The notes under the pieces are model-generated. The model was not told where the DNA came from, ran no database searches, and saw only the letters and a program-made list of their open reading frames with translations. A program made the translations under genes and the position numbers. 9,240 bases of DNA from Leucobacter sp. (GTDB lineage Bacteria; Actinomycetota; Actinomycetes; Actinomycetales; Microbacteriaceae). Positions 1 through 6,031 of this stretch are shown in pieces (positions within the stretch are counted from its first letter, which is position 1; each line of letters opens with the position of its first letter). The stretch lies in the NCBI GenBank assembly GCA_017990305.1, contig JAGNOB010000033.1:1-9240 (forward strand), read 5' to 3'.

Positions 1-89
1 ATGACGCGGCGGTCGTAGCCGATGGTAGCGGCCTCAACGCGTAGTCGGTCTGGAGCCTCGGTGGGCGTGGGGACAGAGTGCTCGTCCAT
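1..89 (-). CDS. ABC transporter ATP-binding protein, FepC/FecE-like (N-terminus only; 3' end outside window)
   Basis: Only the first 29 codons are in the window, reading from ATG at 89-87 towards position 1. The translation ends in LRVEAATIGYDRRVI, which resembles the first beta-strands of siderophore-importer ATPases (the 'L..E.L..GYD.R.VI' pattern), before the Walker A motif. It starts 28 bp after the stop of the FepG-like permease on the same strand. This is the slot the ATPase occupies in fepDGC-type operons. A modest purine-rich RBS (AGAAAG) lies about 7 nt upstream. The expected role is ATP hydrolysis on the cytoplasmic face to drive ferric-siderophore import. No Walker, signature or H-loop motif can be checked here, so the call rests on the N-terminal pattern and operon position. 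Confidence 0.72.
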   Translation of the reverse strand, partial: MDEHSVPTPTEAPDRLRVEAATIGYDRRV

Positions 90-117
90 ACAGTGCTTTC
101 TTCTAGTGGGAGTGAAC

Positions 118-1197
118 TCACGTGGAGCGGCCACTGTTGCGGCGGGCTTCACGAATCAGGAGCCAGATGAGGTACAGGCCGCCCAGGCACACCGTGATGA
201 GGCCTACCGGGATCGCACGGTACGCCTGGGCAATGAGGACTGACGCGAGGTGGGCCGTCGCGAGCAGGGCGGCGCCCATCGCCGCCGCCGAGAGGAGACT
301 CGTGCCCGCCGACCGTGTGACGCGTCGGGCAAGCTGCGGCGCAACAAGCGCGATGAAACCGATCGGGCCGGCCGCTGCTGTCACGAGCGCTGTCGTCGCG
401 ACCCCGAGCACGAGGAGTCCGAGCCTGGCTACGCCGATGCGCTGCCCCTGCGCCACCGCGACGTCATCACCGAGCTCCAACTGCCGCAGGCTCGCGGCGA
501 GCACAACCGCGGCACCGCAGAGCACAGCGGCGATCGCGAGTGACGGTAACAGTGTCGCCCAGGACACCCTGGTGATCGACCCCGCGCCCCAGAATCCAAC
601 CGCGATCGCGTCTGTGGAGTCGGAACGCGTGATGAGGAACGAGTTCACTGAGCCGAGCACGGCCGATACCCCGATCCCGACGATGATGAGTCGGAAGCCC
701 TGAAAGCCGTTCCGATAGGCGAGCAGCGCGACGAGCAGCGCCGTGGCGAGCCCGCCGACAAGGGCAGCCGCTGCGAGAGACCAGGCGCTTGAGCTGCCGA
801 AGACGAGAGTCGACAGCACCACGGCCGTGTATGAGCCGGCGTCGAAGCCGATGATGTCGGGCGAGCCGAGCGGATTTCGCGTCAACGATTGGAAGATGGC
901 ACCGCCGATCCCGAGCAATGCCCCAAAGACGACAGCTGCCACGGCGACTGGGAGGCGCCATTCCAACACGATCATGCGGTGAAACTCGTCACCCGATCCG
1001 AGGAACACTGCAACGACCTCGCGTAGTGTCAGCGGGAAGTCTCCAAATCGGATCGCGAACGCCGCAACCAGGCTGGCGACCACGAGCAGCACCGCCGAAA
1101 CGACAGCGGTGCGCACCGGGACGCGTTGCGACAGCCAGCTCGTGCGGATGACGCGTGAGCGGTAACCGAAATCCAATTGCTTCGCCGACACGCTCAC
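118..1197 (-). CDS. Iron-siderophore ABC transporter permease, FecCD family, FepG-like (359 aa)
   Basis: This is an integral membrane subunit that, with the permease encoded just upstream, forms the channel for a ferric siderophore. After a basic N-terminus of about 30 residues the protein is a series of Ala/Leu/Val/Gly-rich membrane segments, the first at about residues 31-50. FecCD hallmarks are present: RLPVAVAAVVFGALLGIGGA at 81-100, QSLTRNPLGSPDIIGFDAGS at 103-122 (the 'SPDIIGFDAG' form is typical of FepG), LGDDVAVAQG at 242-251, and the ATPase-coupling loop GPIGFIALVAPQLARR at 277-292. The reading frame is open further upstream to 1365, but that extension is Arg-rich and overlaps the preceding gene. 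The GTG at 1197 gives a GTGA 4-bp overlap with that gene's stop and has an AAAGGTGAG RBS 6 nt upstream, so it was chosen. Length suits the family. Confidence 0.93.
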   Translation of the reverse strand: MSVSAKQLDFGYRSRVIRTSWLSQRVPVRTAVVSAVLLVVASLVAAFAIRFGDFPLTLREVVAVFLGSGDEFHRMIVLEWRLPVAVAAVVFGALLGIGGAIFQSLTRNPLGSPDIIGFDAGSYTAVVLSTLVFGSSSAWSLAAAALVGGLATALLVALLAYRNGFQGFRLIIVGIGVSAVLGSVNSFLITRSDSTDAIAVGFWGAGSITRVSWATLLPSLAIAAVLCGAAVVLAASLRQLELGDDVAVAQGQRIGVARLGLLVLGVATTALVTAAAGPIGFIALVAPQLARRVTRSAGTSLLSAAAMGAALLATAHLASVLIAQAYRAIPVGLITVCLGGLYLIWLLIREARRNSGRST

Positions 1198-2237
1198 AGC
1201 CCGCTCACCTTTCGCCCGCGCACGAGCGCGATCAACACCGGCGCACCAAGGACAGCAGTCAAGACCCCCACCTCCACTTCTCCGGGTCGCGCGATCACGC
1301 GACCAAGGACGTCGGCGAAGAGCACAAGCACCGGCGCCGCGAGTGCGGACGTCGCGATGATCCACCGCTGATCGGGCCCGAACAGCCAGCGGGTGATGTG
1401 CGGCACCATCAGCCCGACGAAGCCGATGCCGCCCGTGAGCGCGGTGCCGCCGCCCGCGAGCAAGGTGACCGCGACGATCACCAGTACCCGGGTGCGCACG
1501 ACGCGAACGCCGAGCGTTGCAGCTAGGTCGTCGCCGAGCGCCATGGAGTTCAGGGCACCAGAGACCAACACTGCAAGGAGCATTCCAACTGCCAGCATCG
1601 GTAGCACGCTCAGCGTGTCAGCGAGGCCCGTGTTCTCGATTGACCCGAGCCCCCAGGTGCGCACCGCCCTGAAAGTGTCGGGGTCAAGGAGCGAAAGGAA
1701 AGTCGAGAACCCATTCAGCACAGCCCCAAGCGCGACTCCCGCAAGCACGAGGGTGACCGGCGAGGCCATCCCCCCGCCGACGGAACCAATGAGGTACACG
1801 AGCAGTGTTGCTGCCGCGGCGCCGAGGAACGCGAACCATACGTACTGGCTGGCTCCGGTGACCCCGAACACACCGATTCCTATCGTCACAGCAAATCCCG
1901 CGCCGGCGTTGACGCCGAGGATGCCAGGGTCGGCAATCGGATTGCGTGTGAGCGCCTGAATGAGCGCTCCGGCGACACCGAACGCGGCCCCGACGAGGAT
2001 GCCGGCGAGGGTGCGGGGCGCCCGGAGCTTCCACACGATGCTTGCGGCCTCCGAACCGTCGGGGCTCAAGATGGCCGCCCAGGTCTCGCCGATACTCAGC
2101 GGATTCGCTCCGAAGGTGAGGCTGGCCAGCACCGTGAGGAGTAGCCCCACTGCGATGACTCCTGCGCCGATCACGCGGCGACGGGCAAGTGGCGCATGCG
2201 ACCTCGTGGCCGCTGGGCGACGCTTGAGCGTGCTCAT
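1194..2237 (-). CDS. Iron-siderophore ABC transporter permease, FecCD family, FepD-like (347 aa)
   Basis: This is the first of the two membrane subunits of the siderophore importer. The N-terminus is basic and cytoplasmic (residues 1-21) and is followed by a hydrophobic helix at about 22-43. Family motifs in order are LRAPRTLAGILVGAAFGVAG (71-90), ALIQALTRNPIADPGILGVN (91-110), LGDDLAATLG (234-243) and the ATPase-coupling loop GGIGFVGLMVPHITRW (269-284). These are classic BtuC/FecCD signatures. The start is uncertain: ATG at 2237 begins 27 bp after the substrate-binding protein stop with only a weak GGGA upstream, while a TTG at 2255 would add six residues (GTRTG-type, uninformative). ATG was preferred. 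The stop codon overlaps the GTG of the next permease by 4 bp, implying translational coupling and equal dosage of the two subunits. Confidence 0.93.
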   Translation of the reverse strand: MSTLKRRPAATRSHAPLARRRVIGAGVIAVGLLLTVLASLTFGANPLSIGETWAAILSPDGSEAASIVWKLRAPRTLAGILVGAAFGVAGALIQALTRNPIADPGILGVNAGAGFAVTIGIGVFGVTGASQYVWFAFLGAAAATLLVYLIGSVGGGMASPVTLVLAGVALGAVLNGFSTFLSLLDPDTFRAVRTWGLGSIENTGLADTLSVLPMLAVGMLLAVLVSGALNSMALGDDLAATLGVRVVRTRVLVIVAVTLLAGGGTALTGGIGFVGLMVPHITRWLFGPDQRWIIATSALAAPVLVLFADVLGRVIARPGEVEVGVLTAVLGAPVLIALVRGRKVSGL

Positions 2238-2264
2238 GCCTGTTCGAGTTCCCAACTTTGCCCG

Positions 2265-3317
2265 CTAGTTAAGCGCCTCGGACCCCATCTCAGCGAGTCG
2301 CTCAATGAGCCACGGAATGCTCAGTACGCTCTGCTGGTTGAGTCCCCACGCGAAGTTGTTCGTCGTTGTCCCTGCTTCTGCTGGGTCGATTACCGCTCGT
2401 CCCTCGGCTACCGCAGGAACGGTTTCGAGCAGCGGAGAATCCAGGAAGAACTCTGGCTCAGTAATGGTGCTAATGAGGAGGAAGTCGGCGTCGATGAGGC
2501 CAATGAGCTCGTCGCTGATCTTGGTGCCCGGCGCGATGGACTGAGCTGCCTCGGGCAACACGAAACCGAGCTCGTTGAAGAGTTGCTCAGTGTTCGAGCC
2601 GGGCGTACTCGCGTAGAACGCGCCGGCCTTCTCGGAGTGGGCGATGACGTGTGTCGCCGTCTTGCCCGCAAACTCTGGGTGCTCCTCTCGGGTCTTCACG
2701 ATGGTGTCCTCCGTGCGCTGCACAGCTTCCCGGGCGCTGTCGCCGAGGTCGACTGTGTCGCCGAGTGTCTCAGTGAGCTCCTGCCAGCTGAGTTCGTCGA
2801 CGGCTGCGTACAGCACCGGTGCAATCGCGCTCAGCTGGTCGAAGGTCTTCTGGTCGAAGGTATCGAGCGCCTGCAGCGTCACGATGAGGTCGGGCTTGCT
2901 TGCGGCGACGGCTTCAGCCGGGAGCTCAACATCCGGGCTCGCTTCCCAGACCGTCTCGATGCGGTCGGTCTGGCTGGCATCGAGCCAGGTATTGCGTTCG
3001 ATAGTCGAGGGCGCGAAGACCGGTATCCCACCGAGCGCGAGCAGTGCGTCTGTGTCGGGTGTTGCCGTGGTGACGATCGCTATGCGCTCAGGCCGCTCAA
3101 CGAGTTCCGTCTCGCCGAACGGGGTGTCGAGCGTGAGCGGGTACGTCGTGTTCCCCTCCGCTTCCGGCAGCAGCGCGCTGCTTGCCGCCACATCGGTAGC
3201 AGCGGCGGATCCCCCAGAGTTTTCCGCGGTAGTGGCACAGCCCGAGAGGAGGAGAAGCGCGGTCACGGCCCCGGCGAGCAGGGCGGCAGGGCGATAATTG
3301 GGCATCACAAGTGTCAT
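2265..3317 (-). CDS. Iron-siderophore ABC transporter substrate-binding lipoprotein (350 aa)
   Basis: This is the extracytoplasmic, membrane-anchored receptor of the importer. It carries a bacterial lipoprotein signal: a short N-terminus with Arg9, a hydrophobic stretch at about 11-24 and a lipobox LSGC with the acylated Cys at residue 27, followed by a flexible Ser/Ala/Gly/Thr linker. The mature part has the layout of the FepB/FecB/BtuF class III binding proteins: FGETELVERPERIAIV at about 69-84 starts the first lobe, KPDLIV near 140 ends a typical beta-strand, a long helix links the lobes, and there is a second lobe to the end. Its ligand is probably a ferric siderophore, but which one cannot be told. 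The ATG at 3317 has a purine-rich GAAAGAA RBS; an in-frame ATG four codons later has none. First gene of the operon, downstream of an iron box. Confidence 0.92.
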   Translation of the reverse strand: MTLVMPNYRPAALLAGAVTALLLLSGCATTAENSGGSAAATDVAASSALLPEAEGNTTYPLTLDTPFGETELVERPERIAIVTTATPDTDALLALGGIPVFAPSTIERNTWLDASQTDRIETVWEASPDVELPAEAVAASKPDLIVTLQALDTFDQKTFDQLSAIAPVLYAAVDELSWQELTETLGDTVDLGDSAREAVQRTEDTIVKTREEHPEFAGKTATHVIAHSEKAGAFYASTPGSNTEQLFNELGFVLPEAAQSIAPGTKISDELIGLIDADFLLISTITEPEFFLDSPLLETVPAVAEGRAVIDPAEAGTTTNNFAWGLNQQSVLSIPWLIERLAEMGSEALN

Positions 3318-3387
3318 GATTTCTTTCAGATCAGAAGAACGAAGTGCCCCGGTGGTCCGAGGGCAGAGCGGCTCGCGCTCGCATCTT

Positions 3388-3406
3388 TTAGGCTAGCCTT
3401 ACCTAG
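3388..3406 (-). promoter_or_regulatory. IdeR/DtxR iron box upstream of the siderophore importer operon
   Basis: The plus strand reads TTAGGCTAGCCTTACCTAG. Against the actinobacterial iron-box consensus TWAGGTTAGSCTAACCTWA this matches 16 of 19 positions by hand count. The mismatches are at positions 6, 13 and 19. The site ends 70 bp upstream of the substrate-binding protein ATG and lies in the only sizeable upstream region of the operon. In known systems Fe(II)-bound IdeR/DtxR binds such boxes over or near the promoter and represses uptake genes when iron is replete. A convincing -35/-10 pair could not be assigned, so its exact position relative to the promoter is unknown. Confidence 0.85.
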
Positions 3407-3457
3407 ATCTGATGTATGAGCAGAACGCGTCAGCTACGGAGCGGAATCCGACAGAGT

Positions 3458-3471
3458 GAGTGCACGCACTC
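3458..3471. promoter_or_regulatory. Palindrome upstream of tetR, candidate regulator operator
   Basis: GAGTGC-AC-GCACTC is a perfect inverted repeat of two 6-bp arms with a 2-bp centre, in the divergent region between the iron-uptake operon and tetR. Palindromes of this size are typical TetR-family dimer sites and these regulators often control themselves. No experimental or comparative support is visible here, so this is only a candidate. Confidence 0.35.
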
Positions 3472-3480
3472 GGTGCGCTT

Positions 3481-3497
3481 GGCCCAGCAGCTGGCCC
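3481..3497. promoter_or_regulatory. Near-perfect 17-bp palindrome upstream of tetR, candidate operator
   Basis: GGCCCAGC-A-GCTGGCCC is symmetric about position 3489, with 7 of 8 base pairs matching (mismatch at 3483/3495). Its size and odd-numbered symmetry fit a TetR-family operator. It overlaps the first copy of the tandem 22-bp repeat and lies 58-74 bp upstream of the tetR ATG. Confidence 0.4.
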
Positions 3498-3528
3498 TGA
3501 CTCGGACAGCAGCTAGCCCTGTCTCGCA
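3485..3528. repeat. Two tandem imperfect 22-bp direct repeats upstream of tetR
   Basis: Copy 1 (3485-3506) and copy 2 (3507-3528) abut directly and agree at 19 of 22 positions. Both begin CAGCAGCT and carry a GCCCTG-CTCG core. The 22-bp period is close to two turns of B-DNA, so bound proteins would face the same side of the helix. Copy 2 also contains GACAG (3505-3509) and CTGTC (3519-3523), an inverted pair spaced by 9 bp. The array ends 26 bp before the tetR start codon, immediately upstream of the predicted -10. Confidence 0.6.
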
Positions 3529-3536
3529 CAGCCCAA

Positions 3537-3545
3537 TGCCATAAT
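3537..3545 (+). promoter_or_regulatory. Extended -10 promoter element for tetR
   Basis: TGC-CATAAT fits an extended -10 (TGn plus a hexamer matching TATAAT at 5 of 6). No good -35 is seen at the usual spacing, which an extended -10 can offset. Transcription would start about 7 nt downstream, near 3552-3553, only 2-3 nt before the tetR ATG at 3555. That predicts a leaderless or nearly leaderless mRNA, which actinobacteria use commonly. The lack of a strong Shine-Dalgarno (only GGATG) agrees. Confidence 0.5.
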
Positions 3546-3554
3546 GGATGCACC

Positions 3555-4151
3555 ATGAGCAGACCGAGTCGTCGAGAAGACATCTTGCGTGCGGCCGAAG
3601 TTGTGTTCGCCGACAAAGGCTTCGATGCCGCATCAATGCGGAATATCGCAGACGAGGCTGGAGTCGGGCTGCCGCTCGTGGTCTATCACTTCGAAACGAA
3701 GCTGAACCTGTATCGCACCATCTTTGAGCACCACCAGCATCTGAACGAAAGCCGCATGCGGGAGCTGCGAGAGATCGACGTCACCGCCCCTGACGCGCTG
3801 GAATCGGCAGTGTCAGCGTTCCTCAGGATCAGCAGCAACAGTATCGATGATGATCGTGTGGCAAATTATCTGACGATCGTGCTGCGCGAGGCTGGCGATC
3901 CTCACGCGTACGATCGCGACATCATGGACACGCTATTCGACCCCATGGCACGTGAGTTCATAGCGACCCTCATGCGCATCGTCCCGGGTAAGCCCGAGGG
4001 CTTCCACGAGTGGGCATACCTGTTCGCCGTCGGCGCGCACATCTCCACGAACGTCGGCGAACGCGGCCGCCGGATTGTGGGCGAAACTGGAGCACAAGCC
4101 AGGCTCGAATACCTGCACAGTTTCATCTGTGCAGGTATCCGTCACGGCTGA
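3555..4151 (+). CDS. TetR/AcrR-family transcriptional regulator (198 aa)
   Basis: This is a one-domain ligand-responsive DNA-binding regulator acting as a dimer. Residues 6-52 form the TetR_N domain: RREDILRAAEVVFADKGFDA (helix 1), then the helix-turn-helix SMRNIADEAGVGLPLVVYHF at 27-46 and the 'ETKLNLYRTIF' helix that follows. Residues 60-198 are the helical ligand-binding and dimerisation region. They do not reveal a ligand but include a conserved-looking EWAYLFAVGAHIS stretch at 152-164. Length is normal for the family. The ATG at 3555 is in the typical place relative to the domain. The gene converges on the FAH gene with a 17-bp gap, and it probably controls the cyclase-FAH operon, the divergent CocE-like gene, itself, or all three. 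The link is positional only. Confidence 0.92.
   Translation: MSRPSRREDILRAAEVVFADKGFDAASMRNIADEAGVGLPLVVYHFETKLNLYRTIFEHHQHLNESRMRELREIDVTAPDALESAVSAFLRISSNSIDDDRVANYLTIVLREAGDPHAYDRDIMDTLFDPMAREFIATLMRIVPGKPEGFHEWAYLFAVGAHISTNVGERGRRIVGETGAQARLEYLHSFICAGIRHG
4109..4138. terminator. Perfect 12-bp hairpin at the 3' end of tetR
   Basis: Arms 4109-4120 (ATACCTGCACAG) and 4127-4138 pair perfectly around a 6-nt TTTCAT loop. The structure lies inside tetR, ending 13 bp before its stop end and about 31 bp beyond the stop of the convergent FAH gene. With only 17 bp between the two genes, a transcript-ending hairpin would have to overlap coding DNA. No U-tract follows on either strand, so a role as bidirectional terminator or read-through barrier is an inference. 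Confidence 0.45.
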
Positions 4152-4168
4152 GCCCCCTTGGCAACCGT

Positions 4169-5116
4169 TTAGCGACCGGGAGGCTGCGCCCAAGGCACGC
4201 GCCTCGCCGCGGGGACCGGGTGTAGCGGCGGGCCCGCTACGACTCGGTTGGAGATCGACCCCAGGCCCTGCACGGTCATCGTGACGGTGTCCCCCACCGC
4301 CAACGGTGCCGGTTCGTGGGATCCATTCCAGCCCCAGAGCTCCGCAAGACAGCCGCCACCGCTCGTCCCCGAGCCAAGCACGTCACCGCGCCGCACCCAT
4401 GTGCCCCGACTCGCATACGCGACGAGCTCGGCGAAGGTCCACGCCATGTTCCCGAGGGAATCCCCGCCGATCAGCTCACCGTTGACAAAGACTTGCATCT
4501 CCAGGCCGTAGTGACCCCCGGAAAAGTACTCAGCAAGCTCGTCTTTGGTGACGATCGTTGGCCCAAGCGTCGTCGCTGTGTCCTTGCCCTTAACCGGTCC
4601 GAGCCCGACGCGCATTTCGCGCTGCTGCAGGTCGCGCGCGGACCAGTCGTTCAGGATCGTGAACCCGGCGATATGCTCCCATGCTTCATCGACCGTGAGG
4701 TTGAACCCGTCCGCGCCAATGACCGCGGCCACCTCGAGTTCGAAATCGTAAACCTCGCACCCTGGCGGAACGATCACCTCGTGGCCGGAGCCGACGGCGG
4801 CATACGGGTTGGTGAAGTAAAACGTCGGGGCCTCGAACCAGGCGTCGGGCACCTCGGTGCTCCCCGTCACGGCTCGCAGCGAGCCCGCAGTGTGCTGCTC
4901 GAACGTAATGAAGTCCCTGAGTGTGGAGATCGGCAAGGGCGGCTCGAGCACGCCAGTCGGGTCGTATGGCACCGGCGCGTCCCACTCGAGCTCGGCTTCG
5001 GCCCCGGCGCTGAGCAGGTCCAGCGGATCTTGCCCGTGGCCAATTGGAGTGAAGGTCGCGCCTTCGACGCGTCCGAAGCGGCGGGTGCCGTTGATGTATA
5101 TCGATGCGATGCGCAA
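4169..5116 (-). CDS. Fumarylacetoacetate hydrolase (FAH) family protein (315 aa)
   Basis: This is a metal-dependent enzyme of the FAH fold; members cleave C-C bonds of beta-diketo acids, or act as isomerases or decarboxylases. Functional residues line up well with animal FAH. D68 and H75 (in LRDFITFEQH) match Asp126 and His133 with the same spacing. E126 and E128 (YDFELEVA) match Glu199/Glu201. D157 (LNDWSARD) matches Asp233. K176 or K178 (GPVKGKD) matches Lys253. A GSGTSGGGC loop lies at 248-256. Having the His favours true hydrolase chemistry over decarboxylation. The start is TTG at 5116, supported by an AAGGAG RBS 6 nt upstream. It follows the cyclase gene by 45 bp on the same strand, so the two are probably co-transcribed. 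The substrate is unknown; an acylpyruvate or a ring-cleavage product is possible. Confidence 0.9.
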   Translation of the reverse strand: MRIASIYINGTRRFGRVEGATFTPIGHGQDPLDLLSAGAEAELEWDAPVPYDPTGVLEPPLPISTLRDFITFEQHTAGSLRAVTGSTEVPDAWFEAPTFYFTNPYAAVGSGHEVIVPPGCEVYDFELEVAAVIGADGFNLTVDEAWEHIAGFTILNDWSARDLQQREMRVGLGPVKGKDTATTLGPTIVTKDELAEYFSGGHYGLEMQVFVNGELIGGDSLGNMAWTFAELVAYASRGTWVRRGDVLGSGTSGGGCLAELWGWNGSHEPAPLAVGDTVTMTVQGLGSISNRVVAGPPLHPVPAARRVPWAQPPGR

Positions 5117-5122
5117 GAAATG

Positions 5123-5128
5123 CTCCTT
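5123..5128 (-). promoter_or_regulatory. Ribosome binding site fixing the TTG start of the FAH gene
   Basis: AAGGAG on the minus strand is 6 nt before the TTG at 5116-5114. There is no in-frame ATG near the conserved N-terminus (MRIASIYING), so this site decides the rare TTG start. Confidence 0.75.
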
Positions 5129-5137
5129 GATCTGGGT

Positions 5138-5161
5138 CTGGGGTTCGGTTTGGGGTTCGGA
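5138..5161. repeat. Tandem 12-bp repeat between cyclase and FAH genes
   Basis: CTGGGGTTCGGT (5138-5149) is followed directly by TTGGGGTTCGGA (5150-5161); they are identical at 10 of 12 positions. The repeat fills the gap between the cyclase stop and the FAH ribosome binding site. It may be simple slippage, or may affect translation of the second gene. No known motif was recognised. Confidence 0.5.
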
Positions 5162-5932
5162 CTACTCGATGATGGCGACCGCGCGCGTCCACCCCGCAGA
5201 GGCTGCGTGGATCTTCACGGGAAAGCAGGCCACCTGGAACCCGTGAGCCGGTAGTGCTTCGAGGTTGCCGAGCTTTTCGATGTGGCAGTAACCGATCTCG
5301 CGACCTGCGCGGTGCCCCTCCCAAATAATCCCGGCGTCTTGGTTCTGCGCGAAACGCTCGGCCGTGTACCGGAAGGGCGCGTCCCAGCTCCAGGCATCCG
5401 TGCCGGTCACACGCACTCCCTGTCGCAACAGGTGCAGGGTTGCCGCCCGCCCGACACCACACCCCTTGGCGAGGAAGTCGTCCTCCCCGTATCTGGCCCC
5501 GGCGCTCGTGTTCACGAGCACGATGTCGAGCGGCTGCAACACGTGCCCGATGCGCTCGAGCTCGGCGTCAATGTCTGCCGGGGTCACCACATAGCCGTCG
5601 GGAAGGTGGCGAAAGTCGAGCTTTACGCCGCTCTGAAAGCACCAGTCGAGCGGCACTTCGTCGATGGTGATCGCGCGCTTGCCTCCGTCCATAGTCCTTG
5701 AGAAGTGGTACGGGGCGTCAAGGTGCGTACCCGTGTGGGTTGTCGCGGTGACGCGCTCAATAGCCCAGCCTTCACTGTCGGGCAGGTCGCCAACCTGCGC
5801 GCCGGGAAAGTACGAGACGACCTCTGCGGCGGTTGCGTCGTGGTCAAAGTATTCGATATCTGGTGTGTGCCCTGGCGGATCAGAGGCGATACCGGCCTGC
5901 AGTGGGACTGAGATGTCGATGATTTGGCGCAT
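5162..5932 (-). CDS. Cyclase family protein, kynurenine-formamidase/isatin-hydrolase-like metal-dependent hydrolase (256 aa)
   Basis: This belongs to the 'putative cyclase' fold that includes KynB arylformamidase and isatin hydrolase, which hydrolyse amide or lactam bonds using a metal centre. The signature HTGTHLDAPYHF is at residues 66-77, matching the HxGTHxDxPxHF metal-binding motif (H66, H70, D72, H76). A second family segment, GVRVTGTDAWSWD (172-184), resembles the 'G.DT.S.D' stretch of KynB. The C-terminal HIEKLGNLEALPAHGFQVACFPVKI (217-241) is the family's usual 'E.L.NL..LP' ending. Length is normal. The ATG at 5932 has an AAGGAG RBS 7 nt upstream. It is the first gene of an operon with the FAH gene, divergent from the CocE-like hydrolase. 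Whether the substrate is formylkynurenine or another amide or ring cannot be decided; no other tryptophan-pathway gene is in the window. Confidence 0.9.
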   Translation of the reverse strand: MRQIIDISVPLQAGIASDPPGHTPDIEYFDHDATAAEVVSYFPGAQVGDLPDSEGWAIERVTATTHTGTHLDAPYHFSRTMDGGKRAITIDEVPLDWCFQSGVKLDFRHLPDGYVVTPADIDAELERIGHVLQPLDIVLVNTSAGARYGEDDFLAKGCGVGRAATLHLLRQGVRVTGTDAWSWDAPFRYTAERFAQNQDAGIIWEGHRAGREIGYCHIEKLGNLEALPAHGFQVACFPVKIHAASAGWTRAVAIIE

Positions 5933-5968
5933 GTGGGGGCTCCTTCGCTCCGGTGCACATTGTCGGGG

Positions 5969-5997
5969 TTGCGAGCAATACTAGCAATACGTACAGT
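5969..5997 (+). promoter_or_regulatory. Candidate sigma-70-type promoter for the CocE-like hydrolase
   Basis: TTGCGA (5969-5974) and TACAGT (5992-5997), 17 bp apart, each match 4 of 6 consensus bases. The start would be near 6004, giving a leader of about 28 nt that contains the AAGGGAG RBS (6017-6023, 8 nt before the ATG). The 17-bp spacer plus the last -35 base holds two copies of AGCAATAC (5974-5981 and 5983-5990), so a regulator bound there would directly affect RNA polymerase. Confidence 0.45.
5974..5990. repeat. Direct repeat AGCAATAC x2 in the divergent promoter region
   Basis: Two identical 8-bp copies separated by one T (5974-5981 and 5983-5990) lie in the 99-bp region between the divergently transcribed cyclase and CocE-like genes. 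The first copy also forms TTGC-GA-GCAA with the bases to its left. It is a candidate regulator site controlling both directions. Confidence 0.45.
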
Positions 5998-6031
5998 TAG
6001 TTTACGAGAACAGATCAAGGGAGATTCTGGA

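Noticed and set aside
1198..1365. N-terminal extension of the FepG-like permease to 1365
   Set aside because: It would overlap the FepD-like gene by 171 bp, is Arg/Gly-rich and not membrane-like, and GTG 1197 has an excellent RBS and 4-bp overlap.
2196..3419. 407-aa open frame on the plus strand opposite the substrate-binding protein
   Set aside because: It is the antisense shadow of a clear lipoprotein gene in GC-rich DNA; the translation is Arg/Glu-rich with no recognisable domain and no RBS support.
4316..5254. 312-aa open frame on the plus strand
   Set aside because: It lies opposite the FAH gene, whose catalytic residues are all in place; the translated plus-strand frame has no family motif.
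4686..5462. 258-aa minus-strand open frame spanning the cyclase-FAH junction
   Set aside because: It is an out-of-frame, Arg-rich shadow overlapping two well-supported genes on the same strand.
5924..6031. 36-residue N-terminal extension of the CocE-like hydrolase
   Set aside because: It overlaps the divergent cyclase gene and the promoter region, and ATG 6032 has a strong RBS with a family-like N-terminus.
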